Below are positions 1 to 8,588 of a DNA stretch of 64,000 bases, one piece after another (the first letter of the stretch is position 1; every line of letters begins with the position of its first letter). Source of the stretch: Adlercreutzia sp. ZJ304 (GTDB lineage Bacteria; Actinomycetota; Coriobacteriia; Coriobacteriales; Eggerthellaceae); NCBI RefSeq assembly GCF_011039075.1, contig NZ_JAAKEG010000002.1, positions 1 through 64,000 on the forward strand, read 5' to 3'. The notes under the pieces were generated by a model. It was not told where the DNA came from, did no database searches, and saw only the letters and a list, made by a program, of their open reading frames with translations. The translations under genes and the position numbers were made by a program.

Positions 1-1
1 C

Positions 2-250
2 ATCGAATGTAATGCTTCCATACGGTCGCGCCAGCCCCATAAGAAATACCCTCTCAAGGGAAGGTCTGTCTCCGGCGAAGTGGAGGCCATCGCCGCAAAG
101 GCCAACAAGCGGCTTTTCGAGAGATACTTGCATATGGTCGATGACTTGGGCAAAAACTCCAATACAGCAAAAGTGGCCATAGCCTCCGAAATGATCAAGT
201 GGATCTGGGTCATCGGACGTCAGGTAGACCAAGAACTGGGTCTTCCCTAG
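2..250 (+). CDS. Transposase C-terminus, IS110-like (partial, runs off left edge)
   Basis: An open frame enters from the left edge and stops at TAG 248-250, giving the last 82 residues of a protein. The tail has the pattern KKYPLKGR, then ANKRLFERYLHMVDD, then KVAIASEMIKWIWVIGRQV. The basic patch followed by a helix of the KVAxAxE-type is what I associate with the C-terminal (Transposase_20) end of IS110-family transposases, but without the catalytic N-terminal half the family is only likely. It is followed by other transposon debris, which supports a mobile-element origin. Confidence 0.5.
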   Translation: MECNASIRSRQPHKKYPLKGRSVSGEVEAIAAKANKRLFERYLHMVDDLGKNSNTAKVAIASEMIKWIWVIGRQVDQELGLP

Positions 251-533
251 TTCTTGGACCAGCATACCCCATCCCTGGTTCAGTGCCGTTGACGCGTTTT
301 GGCAACCCGCGTTCAGAGCATGTACAACAAAGTACTCTCCTTTGCTACGTACGACTTTTGAATTTGTCGCTTTCTGCGGCTCTGCGGCTCTGCCTCTACC
401 GAAGAGATCAACATGTGGGCAGTCTTGTACTGTATCCACGAATATGTGACTGGATCGCTTGAGCGACCGGGAGAAACTATCGATAGATAGCCACTGAACG
501 GATGCGCTTGATCGCACTGAATCCAATGGATTG
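251..533. other. Non-coding stretch between transposon remnants
   Basis: No gene is supported here. Open frames are short and without recognisable motifs, and there is no good ribosome binding site. The stretch probably contains the 3' end of the IS110-like element and unannotated IS scar. Confidence 0.4.
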
Positions 534-572
534 GAGCCTAACCCCTGTCTGCGCAAATCAGGGGTTAGGCTC
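534..572. repeat. Perfect 14-bp inverted repeat (hairpin)
   Basis: GAGCCTAACCCCTG at 534-547 is exactly complementary to CAGGGGTTAGGCTC at 559-572, with an 11-nt loop. It lies just upstream of the truncated ISL3-like transposase and downstream of the IS110-like gene. There is no T-run on either side, so a mobile-element end or a protective hairpin against read-through is more likely than an intrinsic terminator. Confidence 0.6.
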
Positions 573-586
573 ATATTGCTACTTGA

Positions 587-1306
587 CATCCCGATGGACA
601 TATGTGCTCTGACATGTACGACATCTATCTGAACGCAGCAAAGAAGTGGTGTAGGTTTGCTTGTATAGGAGTTGACCGGTTCCATGTCGCAAAGATCGGT
701 GTTTCCTGCATAGACGATGCGAGGTGTCGTCTGCAAAAGGGTGCAAGCAACAGGGCTGATATCAAAAGACGCCACCGAAAGCTTGCAGCCAACCGGGGCA
801 AGAGAAGACGTGAGTTCAAAGACGCGCCGTGGATAGAGGTAGAAAAGAAGACAATATGTAACATACTTGCCATCTGTGACTCTAAGCACTCTCACTTGCG
901 GCAAGCTTATCTGACACTTCAGCTCTACTACATATGGCAAGACCGACCTTGAACCGATAGGCAGGAATGCGAGAAGGTGCTTGATAGCTGGATTAGCAAG
1001 GCAAGCGGACTTGAGATACCTGAGATGAGACGCTTTGCCAAAACTGTTGCTAAGTACAAACGCTACCTGATAACGGCAACGATAAGCCATATCAACACAG
1101 CACGGGCAGAATCGACTAATGACAAGATCAAAGAACTCAAGCGCAAAAGCCGTGGGTTTGATCCCTTTAAAGAGACCAGAAGACGGCTGCTTTTGGCCTT
1201 TGGAGCACCGGATGCTATTGAGGGTACCACTGCCTACGTAAGAAGAAAGAAAGCCCAAGCTGCCGCCTTTGCCGCCAAGACTTCCAAGCACAAGAAAAAG
1301 CGCTAG
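587..1306 (+). pseudogene. ISL3-family transposase, truncated and interrupted by one stop
   Basis: The frame carries the ISL3 hallmarks: DMYDIYLNAA, then DRFHVAKI (the DRFHv motif of ISL3 DDE enzymes), and, nearer the end, a segment STNDKIKELKRKSRGFDPF, matching the conserved N-x-K-I-K-x-x-k-R-x-x-G-F motif. The N-terminal zinc-binding/HTH part is missing; an in-frame TGA at 584-586 bounds the remnant. A single in-frame TGA at 950-952 splits an otherwise continuous reading frame (both halves are in the same frame, joined by TDRQECEKVLDSWISKA). It is therefore a dead gene with a nonsense mutation rather than a frameshift. Confidence 0.75.
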
Positions 1307-1664
1307 GGGCAGGACATGACACACCTGCCTGTACCCAGGGACCCGCCTAGGTGCGAGGTCGCATGATGTCGTTTTCTTAGTTGTAAAGCTCATATCTCAT
1401 AGCTTGTTTTAAAGCCCTTGAATCTAGGGGCATCTGATAGTGCGGCCAAAAACCTATCGCTTTTCTTCTAAAACTGGTGTTGCCGTCTTAATTCTCATCT
1501 AAAACACCTGATCAAGTTAATGTTTTTGAGTTATCGGCAACACGATTTTCGGAAAGGCCCAAGATATTCAATTTTGTGACTTTTGGTCATATTTTTTGAA
1601 GCTACTTTAAGAAGGGCTTAATTTTTTGTATCCTTATTTTGCCTTCGAACGTTGACTTGGAATT
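1307..1664. other. Non-coding, IS scar with short inverted repeat
   Basis: No gene is supported. The region includes a 9-bp perfect inverted repeat, GTGTTGCCG at 1477-1485 and CGGCAACAC at 1535-1543, and an AT-rich tract at 1602-1660 that recurs in diverged form at 2199-2265 on the same strand (both contain AAG-AGGGCTTA followed by TAT-C-CTATTTTG). These are best read as remnants of mobile elements. Confidence 0.45.
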
Positions 1665-2332
1665 GGGTAAGTCTTAAAACGTATGGGATTTATCAAGGTT
1701 TTCACTGTCTCTTGTCTACCCATGCGTTTTCTGCCTGTTTTTGTATGATGTAGCGTTTTGTACCTTTCCCAGAGTCGCTAAGCCCTACAGTTGAGCGTAT
1801 AAGACGGGCTTTATTATCAATAGAGTAGAGGGACAGATATCCTTGCCCTCCCATGTTTTCAATAGGGATCTTAAGAGAGAGTAGAGCTCTCTTAAGATCC
1901 CTATGACAGTCCGCACCCTCAGAAAGCAGAACAGCCGTGGCAGAAAGCCTTAACAGGCAGATCAAAGACATCATACGTACATGTCGGGGATTTATGAGTT
2001 TTGCAAGTCTTAGACATCGCTGTATGCTGGTACTTGGACATGAGAGAAAACCCAACAAACCTGTTCCGCTGTTTACAAGAAGCGACAAGAGAAAAGAGGA
2101 TGAGAGTCACTAAGTAAGGATGTCGAGATGGGCTCTCGAGTTCCTCCATATAAGTATCAACATATTCAGTTCTAGCTGTACTAGTCATTTTTTAAAAGCT
2201 GTTCTTAAAGAGGGCTTATGTTTTTATACCCCTATTTTGTCCTTAATCGTAGAATCGAGGTTAGGTTTTCTTTGTTTTACCAGTTCAGACATCAAATTTG
2301 GTGAATTGTCCCACACGTTTTAAGACTTACCC
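1665..2332. mobile_element. Decayed insertion element with 24-bp terminal inverted repeats
   Basis: The left end (1665-1688) begins GGGTAAGTCTTAAAACGT and the right end (2309-2332) is its reverse complement with one mismatch over 24 bp. The 668-bp interval is too short for a complete IS. A forward-strand remnant at about 1950-2112 reads RQIKDIIRTCRGF and LRHRCMLVLGHERK before a stop, reminiscent of the basic N-x-x-I-K-x-x-x-R-x-x-x-G-F tail of ISL3-type transposases, but with stop codons upstream. I could not find a convincing target duplication. Family assignment is uncertain; the paired ends are what the sequence directly shows. Confidence 0.6.
1862..1904. repeat. Perfect 18-bp hairpin inside the decayed element
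   Basis: ATAGGGATCTTAAGAGAG at 1862-1879 is exactly complementary to CTCTCTTAAGATCCCTAT at 1887-1904 with a 7-nt loop. No T-run follows on either strand. It lies inside the decayed element and could be a nested insertion scar or structural element of the transposon. Confidence 0.7.
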
Positions 2333-2360
2333 GTCCTTTATTGAATTCCTTTCAAGATAT

Positions 2361-3284
2361 TCATAGAAAACTATTCTCTAGTACATCTACAGCTATCTTT
2401 ACATTATTTAATAACCCATTCCTAGAATCATTATGTACGAATAAAATGACGAAAAGCCCCCGAATTCTAAATGATATTTTTTTTAGCAATTTATATCTAT
2501 TTAGCAATTCTGGATAAAACTTCTTAATAAATACAAGTTCATTTTCCTGCATTTTTCTGAACTTATGGTAACTCATATTTTGCAGTTCGCTAACACCACC
2601 AATATGAATTACTTTTTTATCAGGAAATATAACTGTATGTTTCCCAAGCAAAGTACTCATTTTTATACAAAGATCCATATCTTCTGTATACATATAATAA
2701 TCTTTGCTAAATCCATCTATAGCTTTTATATCCATCGTTCGCGAATATAAAGCAGCACCCATAAGCCAATCTACTATACAAGGCGTATCGTATATATAAT
2801 AGAATGGAGTATATTTTCTTTTTAACCTTTTTGGTAAAAACCTTCCTATTCCCAAGTTTCGAATAAACGTATTAAAAGGACGCTCGAAAGTGCTGACTGA
2901 TGGTTGCATGGTTCCATCTGGATTCAAAAGAGCAGGTCCCACAATACCAACACTCTTATTTTTACAAAAGTATGAGACAATATCCCCGCTGATACTTTCA
3001 ATTAAAACTGTATCTGGATTTAAAAAGCAAACATATTCAGTGTGTACATATTCCAATCCTCTGTTATTACCCTCCGCAAAACCAACATTGCTGTCTTGTT
3101 CAATCAGAGTAATGTTTCCATCAAACTTGTCTTTTAGTAATTCAATGGTTGAGTCTGTGGAACAATTATCCACAACAACAATTGATGAACCAGATTCGTA
3201 TTCCAAAATGGAATCAACGCAGTTGACTATCGTATTCTCATTATTCCAAGTTACAATAATGTAGGTTAAATTATCGATATGAAT
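2361..3284 (-). CDS. GT2 family glycosyltransferase (rhamnosyltransferase-like)
   Basis: A WbbL-like GT2 enzyme of about 307 residues that would transfer a nucleotide-activated sugar to a lipid-linked oligosaccharide at the cytoplasmic face. Visible motifs in order are YIIVTWNNENTI (Rossmann start), VDNCSTDST, CFLNPDTVL (the metal-binding DxD equivalent), and LLNPDGTMQPS, the last typical of rhamnosyltransferases. The conserved N-terminus lies upstream of the first ATG/GTG/TTG (TTG at 3206), and the frame is open back to a stop with no ordinary start; an ATT codon at 3284-3282 just after a purine-rich AAAAGAG is the likeliest start, overlapping the preceding gene by 19 nt. It is the last gene of the minus-strand polysaccharide operon, directly before IS debris, so genes beyond it may have been lost. 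Strongly AT-rich compared with the NusG genes upstream. Confidence 0.8.
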   Translation of the reverse strand: MHIDNLTYIIVTWNNENTIVNCVDSILEYESGSSIVVVDNCSTDSTIELLKDKFDGNITLIEQDSNVGFAEGNNRGLEYVHTEYVCFLNPDTVLIESISGDIVSYFCKNKSVGIVGPALLNPDGTMQPSVSTFERPFNTFIRNLGIGRFLPKRLKRKYTPFYYIYDTPCIVDWLMGAALYSRTMDIKAIDGFSKDYYMYTEDMDLCIKMSTLLGKHTVIFPDKKVIHIGGVSELQNMSYHKFRKMQENELVFIKKFYPELLNRYKLLKKISFRIRGLFVILFVHNDSRNGLLNNVKIAVDVLENSFL

Positions 3285-4543
3285 CTCTTTTCGCTTTTGC
3301 AGCCAACAAAAGAAACAGTAAAATGTTTTCGGGCATCACTATTTTTATTTATTATAAATGCAAACAGTGTTACATATAAAGTTAACTGATACAAAGGATA
3401 CGTCAGCACATTATCAGTCATAAATATTGCTACCGTCACAATCATTAATGTAGACGCAAATATATAGCATCGATTCCCAAAATATCTTTTTATCGAATAG
3501 GGAAATATAATCAAAATAAAAATAAACCAAGCCCAAAAACCCCAGAAACCTGTTTCTATATATATTTGAAGGATACTATTGTGAAGATAATCAAAATCAT
3601 TGACCAGTTCACTACCAAGTCCAGCATTCATATATTGATGAATATATTGGAATCCTTTGCCGAAATACACCGGTGTAATATCATACTGATCGGTGAACCA
3701 TTCATAAACTTCGATTCTGCCCATACTATTTATTGCAAAATAATTCGCTATGTTTCCTAATATCCCACTATGAATAATACATACATATGCATAAGAACCT
3801 ATAAGTACACAAATTGCCGAGATAAAAACAACCGAGATGCGATTTCTTTCATCCCTCGTAATCCTGTAAATTAAAAAGCAAAATATCCCCACGCAAAGAC
3901 CCATTAACGCACTCCGCTTGCCGCAAATAAAAAGAATTAACATAAGCGCCAATAGTACAGCTATACAAATCCGCTTATTAGAGTTTCCCATTTCTTTAAA
4001 TTTAAATATCAAAAAAATAACCAGAGGCACAACCGATACCCCTACATCATGCTTTTCGAACCAAACTGAACTAATTAAATTAGAGCCCGACAAATACAAT
4101 ATGAACCCATTTAGCCCAACAGACAAAAATCCTACAAACAAAGATAGCGCATATGACAAACATATGGCCGCAATCATTATCAATATAGATTTCGTCTTAA
4201 AGACAGACACAAGACAGTATGCTGCCAGCATATCCACTATTAAATAGATGGTAGTAGTAATCGCCTGAATAGTAATGTTTAATTCATCACCAACTAAAAA
4301 ATACATAGAAACAGTACCTATTGCTGCAATCACAAAAGGAGCGTAAGCAAGATTCGCAATAAGGAACATTCGATTTAGAACTAAGTTGTATCTATCTCGC
4401 ATAATAAATACGAAAATACCTACTATCGCAAGCAGTATCCATAATGCTTTCTGTAAAATCGCCTGATTAGGAATAGATAGCTCGCATACAATTGCAACAG
4501 CAATAACAAGCGATAACACACATATTTTTCTCGATAATGGCAT
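3266..4543 (-). CDS. O-antigen polymerase/ligase-like membrane protein (Wzy/WaaL type)
   Basis: A 425-residue polytopic membrane protein with about ten to twelve hydrophobic segments. Between them is a larger loop containing GKRSALMG around the middle and, toward the C-terminus, a periplasm-type loop GKGFQYIHQYMNAGLG followed by YLHNSILQIYIETGFWGF. The H-N-S-x-L-x-x-x-x-E-x-G pattern is typical of the Wzy_C/O-antigen ligase superfamily that polymerises or ligates undecaprenyl-linked repeat units outside the membrane. Placement among glycosyltransferases supports Wzy; ligase cannot be excluded by sequence. Its 3' end overlaps the following GT2 gene. Confidence 0.8.
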   Translation of the reverse strand: MPLSRKICVLSLVIAVAIVCELSIPNQAILQKALWILLAIVGIFVFIMRDRYNLVLNRMFLIANLAYAPFVIAAIGTVSMYFLVGDELNITIQAITTTIYLIVDMLAAYCLVSVFKTKSILIMIAAICLSYALSLFVGFLSVGLNGFILYLSGSNLISSVWFEKHDVGVSVVPLVIFLIFKFKEMGNSNKRICIAVLLALMLILFICGKRSALMGLCVGIFCFLIYRITRDERNRISVVFISAICVLIGSYAYVCIIHSGILGNIANYFAINSMGRIEVYEWFTDQYDITPVYFGKGFQYIHQYMNAGLGSELVNDFDYLHNSILQIYIETGFWGFWAWFIFILIIFPYSIKRYFGNRCYIFASTLMIVTVAIFMTDNVLTYPLYQLTLYVTLFAFIINKNSDARKHFTVSFVGCKSEKRFISII

Positions 4544-4606
4544 TGAAAAATTCTAGAAATTTCTTTGATGGACTTTGTCTGATCTTTTATTAATCAAATA
4601 TTATGT

Positions 4607-5923
4607 TTAGGATTGATATTGTCGTTTTACACACACGCAATGTGTTTCCATATCATATTTCTTCTTATCGAGTACTGTTGCTTTAGCTATATTGCCATTA
4701 ATTAGATCAACTAAAACTCGCGCCAAAGAAACTGGATTCCCGCTCTCAAATATTAGATCTTTTGGAACCAAATCCTTTGCCCCAACCGTATCAGAGCACA
4801 CCACTGGAACTCCAGACAATAAAGCTTCAAGAGTAATGAAACTAAACGTTTCTGGCCATACGGATGGCACTATAACAACATCCAAATCCCGAAATACTGA
4901 CATCTCGTCCGAAAAGCAGTAAGAACCTTTATCGATTATTCTCTCATCATCAATAAAGTCACCATAGTCATCTCCATAAAGAAATAGCTTCCATTTGATT
5001 CTATAATGATCTAAATAATAGAGAGCATCTAATAATATATTTAATCCTTTGCATGGATTCGTACCGCCCATATAACCTAATACCACTTCATTGTTCCTCG
5101 CATTAGATCTATCTAGACAGCAATTCGGAAGAAAGTCATGTGTTATAGGCAGATAAACGGATTCAATTGATGGAAAGTATTTGAAATAAATAGATTTAGT
5201 CAATTCGCTGTTACAAAGCAACTTATCCATAAGAAGCATAGTTCTCGTATAGTAATTTAATAGTTTTTGATACTCTTCAACAATCTCCAAAGAAACAACA
5301 TCTTTGTTGCATCTATCTATCATTAGGTTTTTCGCTCTATTATTAATTCTTTTCATAAACGATGTTTGCTTAAGCGATTTATACATTTGCGACTGCATAA
5401 TAAAACTACTTGTTTTCGTTATTCCGCTTTTAAAATTACAATTGGCACACTTTTCCCCAGAAGGTCCATCACATAAAATTCCATCAACATTCACAAAACA
5501 ACATCGAAGACATATCGGATAGTAATCATGCGTTGTAAAGACAATGCGAATGCCCATTTTATGTGCTAATTCAAAAAACTCCTTATGAATTCCCATAATA
5601 CTATGTACATGGATAACATCAGGACTCCATAACTCTAAAAGAGTTTTATAAGATGGACTATCAGCTGTTTCCATGAAAGAGCATGGATTCCCTATCCCGA
5701 AAGTTAAAGCGACAGGCAAAGGATTAACCACTTCAAAAACCTTGATTCCGCCAAAATAATTTTGCTTTATTGTTGTATTTTTACCTATTTTATGTGAGCC
5801 CGGAAATAATAGCGCAACTTCATCACCAGCTTTTTGCTGGGCATTGATTAAATCCATGCAGTATCTAACAAGACCGCCTTTCCTTAATGGAGGTAAACCT
5901 ATAGACACATGAAGAATTTTCAA
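4607..5923 (-). CDS. GT4 family glycosyltransferase
   Basis: A 438-residue retaining glycosyltransferase of the GT-B fold. The N-terminal domain begins MKILHVSIGLPPLRKGGLVR, the classic GT4 glycine-rich start, with DVIHVHS near residue 115 and a Cys-rich insert (CLRCCFVN, CDGPSGEKCANCN) around residues 155-180 that resembles the cysteine cluster seen in some GT4 proteins. The C-terminal donor-binding domain has LGYMGGTNPCKGLNILLDAL and the E-x7-E region PSVWPETFSFITLEALLSG. It starts with TTG (5923-5921) overlapping the upstream stop in TTGA, so it is translationally coupled to the gene before it. Donor and acceptor sugars cannot be read from sequence. Confidence 0.85.
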   Translation of the reverse strand: MKILHVSIGLPPLRKGGLVRYCMDLINAQQKAGDEVALLFPGSHKIGKNTTIKQNYFGGIKVFEVVNPLPVALTFGIGNPCSFMETADSPSYKTLLELWSPDVIHVHSIMGIHKEFFELAHKMGIRIVFTTHDYYPICLRCCFVNVDGILCDGPSGEKCANCNFKSGITKTSSFIMQSQMYKSLKQTSFMKRINNRAKNLMIDRCNKDVVSLEIVEEYQKLLNYYTRTMLLMDKLLCNSELTKSIYFKYFPSIESVYLPITHDFLPNCCLDRSNARNNEVVLGYMGGTNPCKGLNILLDALYYLDHYRIKWKLFLYGDDYGDFIDDERIIDKGSYCFSDEMSVFRDLDVVIVPSVWPETFSFITLEALLSGVPVVCSDTVGAKDLVPKDLIFESGNPVSLARVLVDLINGNIAKATVLDKKKYDMETHCVCVKRQYQS

Positions 5924-7137
5924 AACGAACCTTGAATCATAAGGTGAAACAAAGAACTATACTCATCATCAATATGGTGCCAAGAGTATTTCGCTTCAAC
6001 TCTTGACATCGGATTGTTTAATGATATTTTCTCGGTATCTTTAAAATGCAAATCAATACCATCTATCAAACTATTTAGAGAAGCAATTTCTTTCTCCCAA
6101 TATAATGCAGTGTTCTCTGCTACTTCTCTATTGAATCCGACATCTAAAAGAAGATTTAACTTAGTAGATGCAAGCGCCTCTAACAAACTCGGGTTTGTGC
6201 CTCCAACTTCATGACCGTGTATATATGCAAAAGCCTTCTCTCGTATCTTCTTTAGGAGGTCTTGGTCATAAACCGTTCCTACAAATTTGATTCTTGGGTC
6301 ATTAGAGAAATGTAGTTTGTTTTCTAATTCACTTAAAAATGAGCCTTCAGCTTTTGTGATTATTACTAAATCGCGTTTAGTGTTTGAAGCCATGAATTCA
6401 CGAATTATAGTTTCGTAATTATTTTCAGGAACAAAACGTCCTACTACTAAATAGTAGTTATCAGGAGTAAGTTCGTTTTTGTTTAGCCACTCTACAAATA
6501 CAGGTGAGTCATCTTTTAAAGGGGATGGCGTTGTATCTGCACCATATGCAATATAGGTAGTTTTTGGGTTGTATTTAGAGTATTCACGCTGAATATATGC
6601 TTCTATGGTTTTACTGTCGCAGATAACCAGATCAGCATGTTTAATCATTCCTTTTTCTGAAATCTTCCAATATCGCTTTACCGGAGCACTCCATTTTGCA
6701 CGCATCCATTCATGTCCATCAGGATTGACAAAAACTTTGCCTCCTAATTCATGAATCCGTTTTACATAATGACCAATGAATGGTCCTATTCGACATGCAA
6801 GAATATAGATTATTGGATGCTTGATATTTTCTTTTTCAATATAATTAAGAGACCACTTAAGAGCATCAAGGTCATAGGTAATTGCTCTAGCAGCACCAAT
6901 AGGGCGCCACTCTATACAAAAGCAATGTGCGCCATTGTATTCATATTCTCTTTCTTTGGGCATTTTATCTACAGCACAAGCCACATGATACTGAATGTCT
7001 TTAGATACCTGATATTCAGTAAGCTTCTCAACAAAGGTTTCAAAACCGCCATATTTAGCGGGAATACCCTTTGACCCTATTATGAAAACATGCTGGGTGT
7101 CTAAAGACTCTTTCAACTGATTAGTAAGCTCCGTCAC
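5920..7137 (-). CDS. GT4 glycosyltransferase with DUF1972 N-domain (rhamnosyltransferase-like)
   Basis: A 405-residue GT-B enzyme. The N-terminus HVFIIGSKGIPAKYGGFETF is the signature of the DUF1972 group, whose characterised members (Cps2T of pneumococcus) add beta-1,4-rhamnose as the second sugar of the repeat unit. The C-terminal half has VVGRFVPENNYETIIREF and the region HEVGGTNPSLLEALAS, replacing the usual E-x7-E motif. It starts with GTG 17 nt inside the end of the upstream sugar-phosphate transferase gene, so the two are coupled. Position directly after the initiating transferase agrees with a second-sugar role; a dTDP-rhamnose donor would come from rmlABCD at 44-48 kb (inference). 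Confidence 0.85.
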   Translation of the reverse strand: MTELTNQLKESLDTQHVFIIGSKGIPAKYGGFETFVEKLTEYQVSKDIQYHVACAVDKMPKEREYEYNGAHCFCIEWRPIGAARAITYDLDALKWSLNYIEKENIKHPIIYILACRIGPFIGHYVKRIHELGGKVFVNPDGHEWMRAKWSAPVKRYWKISEKGMIKHADLVICDSKTIEAYIQREYSKYNPKTTYIAYGADTTPSPLKDDSPVFVEWLNKNELTPDNYYLVVGRFVPENNYETIIREFMASNTKRDLVIITKAEGSFLSELENKLHFSNDPRIKFVGTVYDQDLLKKIREKAFAYIHGHEVGGTNPSLLEALASTKLNLLLDVGFNREVAENTALYWEKEIASLNSLIDGIDLHFKDTEKISLNNPMSRVEAKYSWHHIDDEYSSLFHLMIQGSF

Positions 7138-7834
7138 CTTTAACCATGATTAGAGCAGTTTTGCCGATAATTTTTAGATCGGTTATAGGGGACGCATCGT
7201 TTATGTAGTCGATATCTAGATTTACCATGTCGTTGAATGTAAGGTCACTTCTGCCACTTATTTGCCAATAGCCTGAAAGTCCCGGTTTTACTGTTAGGCG
7301 AAGACGGTCACGCTCTGTATACTCAGCTACTTCACTTGGAAGAGGAGGACGAGGTCCTACACAAGAAAGCTGTCCTAGAAATACATTTAGAAACTGAGGC
7401 AGTTCATCTATTGAATGTTTTCTAATGAAGTGCCCTACACGAGTAACACGTGGGTCATCTTTAATCTTAAACAGAGGTCCTGTTGCTTCGTTTTTATCTT
7501 TTAGATTAGGTAGTAGTTCATCTGCACTAGGTATCATGCTTCTAAACTTATACATCTTAAAAGGCTTCTCGCCTCTACCTAGTCTAGTTTGAGAATAAAT
7601 TGGACTTGCCCCCGGAGAATCTATAACTATTGCAATAGATAATATTAGCGCTGGTACAAACCCAACTACTATAACTGCACTGCTAAACACAATATCGAAT
7701 GTGCGCTTTATGAAGCGGTATGGTAGGGGTTGGGTGCGAACGTTGGTGTTGGCATCGGCACCTACACACGTTGGGTTCGCAAGCAATTCTGCTGCCGCTG
7801 CGTTATCTATTTGATTATCAAAAGTTTCTTGCAA
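7121..7834 (-). CDS. Initiating sugar-phosphate transferase (bacterial sugar transferase family)
   Basis: A 237-residue short-form polyprenyl-phosphate sugar-1-phosphate transferase (PF02397). After a variable N-terminus a single hydrophobic re-entrant helix (FDIVFSSAVIVVGFVPALIL, residues about 47-66) is followed by the catalytic core: GEKPFKMYKFRSM, HSIDELPQFLNVFLGQLS, VGPRPPLPSEV and KPGLSGYWQISGRSDLTF. All family hallmark residues (KFRSM, DELPQ, GPRP, PGLxGxWQ) are intact. It would transfer galactose- or glucose-1-phosphate, or similar, to undecaprenyl phosphate and start the repeat unit. The best start is TTG at 7834-7832 behind AAAGAAAAGA. It lacks the four-helix N-terminal domain of WbaP/WcaJ proteins. 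It follows the third NusG-like gene after only 24 nt. Confidence 0.92.
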   Translation of the reverse strand: MQETFDNQIDNAAAAELLANPTCVGADANTNVRTQPLPYRFIKRTFDIVFSSAVIVVGFVPALILSIAIVIDSPGASPIYSQTRLGRGEKPFKMYKFRSMIPSADELLPNLKDKNEATGPLFKIKDDPRVTRVGHFIRKHSIDELPQFLNVFLGQLSCVGPRPPLPSEVAEYTERDRLRLTVKPGLSGYWQISGRSDLTFNDMVNLDIDYINDASPITDLKIIGKTALIMVKGDGAY

Positions 7835-7858
7835 TCTTTTCTTTATTGTTTCCCGCCA

Positions 7859-8410
7859 TTACTCCGGGAGAATACCCAGACCAACGGTGGTTTTTATCCT
7901 TATGGAACCCACATGGAACTCCAACAACGCTAGGCTGTCGGAGCGTTTCACTTTCGTAATGCGCCCTTCGTAACCCTTAAGCGGACCCTGTGTCACTTCC
8001 AGCGTATCGCCCACTTTGCGACCAAAGCTCATAGGGACCACGCGGTCGCCGCGGCTAGTGTGGGCTTCCAGCCATGTGCGCTCGTAAGCGTTCAAAGGAA
8101 CATACGTCTGACCACTCTTAACCACTCGGCAAAAATCATTCACACGGCGCAAGCGCTGCGCCAGCTGAACAGGATCATTAACAGCAGCTATAAGATAGCC
8201 CGGCATCAGGGCTCGCTCCACATTTCGCCACTCGCCATACATTTTCTTTTGTGTGCGGTAGCGGGGCGCGAAGCATTCATCTAGTACAAGTGGCTCCTGC
8301 AAGTCGGCAGATTCTTCGTCATCCTCTGCACACGCAGTTTCGATAAACTGTATCATCTTGCGCTCTTGTCCAGACATAACCTGCACCGCATACCAGTCGA
8401 AATGGGGCAT
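7859..8410 (-). CDS. NusG-like transcription antiterminator (LoaP-type), third of three
   Basis: A specialised NusG paralog of 183 residues that should travel with RNA polymerase and suppress termination in the long polysaccharide operon. The NusG N-terminal domain starts FDWYAVQVMSGQERKMIQ, has RYRTQKKMYGEWRNVERALMPG (basic loop and the GY at the end of the NGN core) and a C-terminal KOW domain: GDTLEVTQGPLKGYEGRITK. I chose ATG 8410 because it has AAGGAAGGA nine bases upstream and begins immediately before the conserved WYAVQV; a longer TTG start at 8452 is less convincing. It is the closest to a canonical LoaP of the three paralogs and sits just before the sugar transferase. Confidence 0.85.
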   Translation of the reverse strand: MPHFDWYAVQVMSGQERKMIQFIETACAEDDEESADLQEPLVLDECFAPRYRTQKKMYGEWRNVERALMPGYLIAAVNDPVQLAQRLRRVNDFCRVVKSGQTYVPLNAYERTWLEAHTSRGDRVVPMSFGRKVGDTLEVTQGPLKGYEGRITKVKRSDSLALLEFHVGSIRIKTTVGLGILPE

Positions 8411-8470
8411 AGCTTCGCTATTCCTTCCTTCAAAGGTTTCAGGGGTCTTCAACGAACATAGCTTCGCTAT
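8408..8470. repeat. Two copies of a 14-nt self-complementary motif at a NusG-like start
   Basis: CATAGCTTCGCTAT occurs at 8408-8421 and 8457-8470, 49 bp apart. Each can fold as ATAGC-TTC-GCTAT. On the coding (minus) strand the first copy ends exactly in the ATG of the LoaP-type gene, so a folded leader would include the start codon and the spacing from the ribosome binding site. A regulatory role is inference. Confidence 0.5.
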
Positions 8471-8588
8471 GGTCGCCTAGACCTGTTTGGTCAAACGTAT
8501 TGTTCCCGCACCTGCAAGCCCTCTGTGGAAGGAGCTGCTCGCAAGGCTTCCCGGGAGTATGTAGTTTTGAGGTTGCTGCCGAAAAAGC

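Noticed and set aside
1702-2188. Overlapping minus-strand frames of 128 and 89 residues in the decayed element
   Set aside because: No ribosome site or recognisable motif; the plus strand carries the transposase remnant and the terminal repeats explain the region better.
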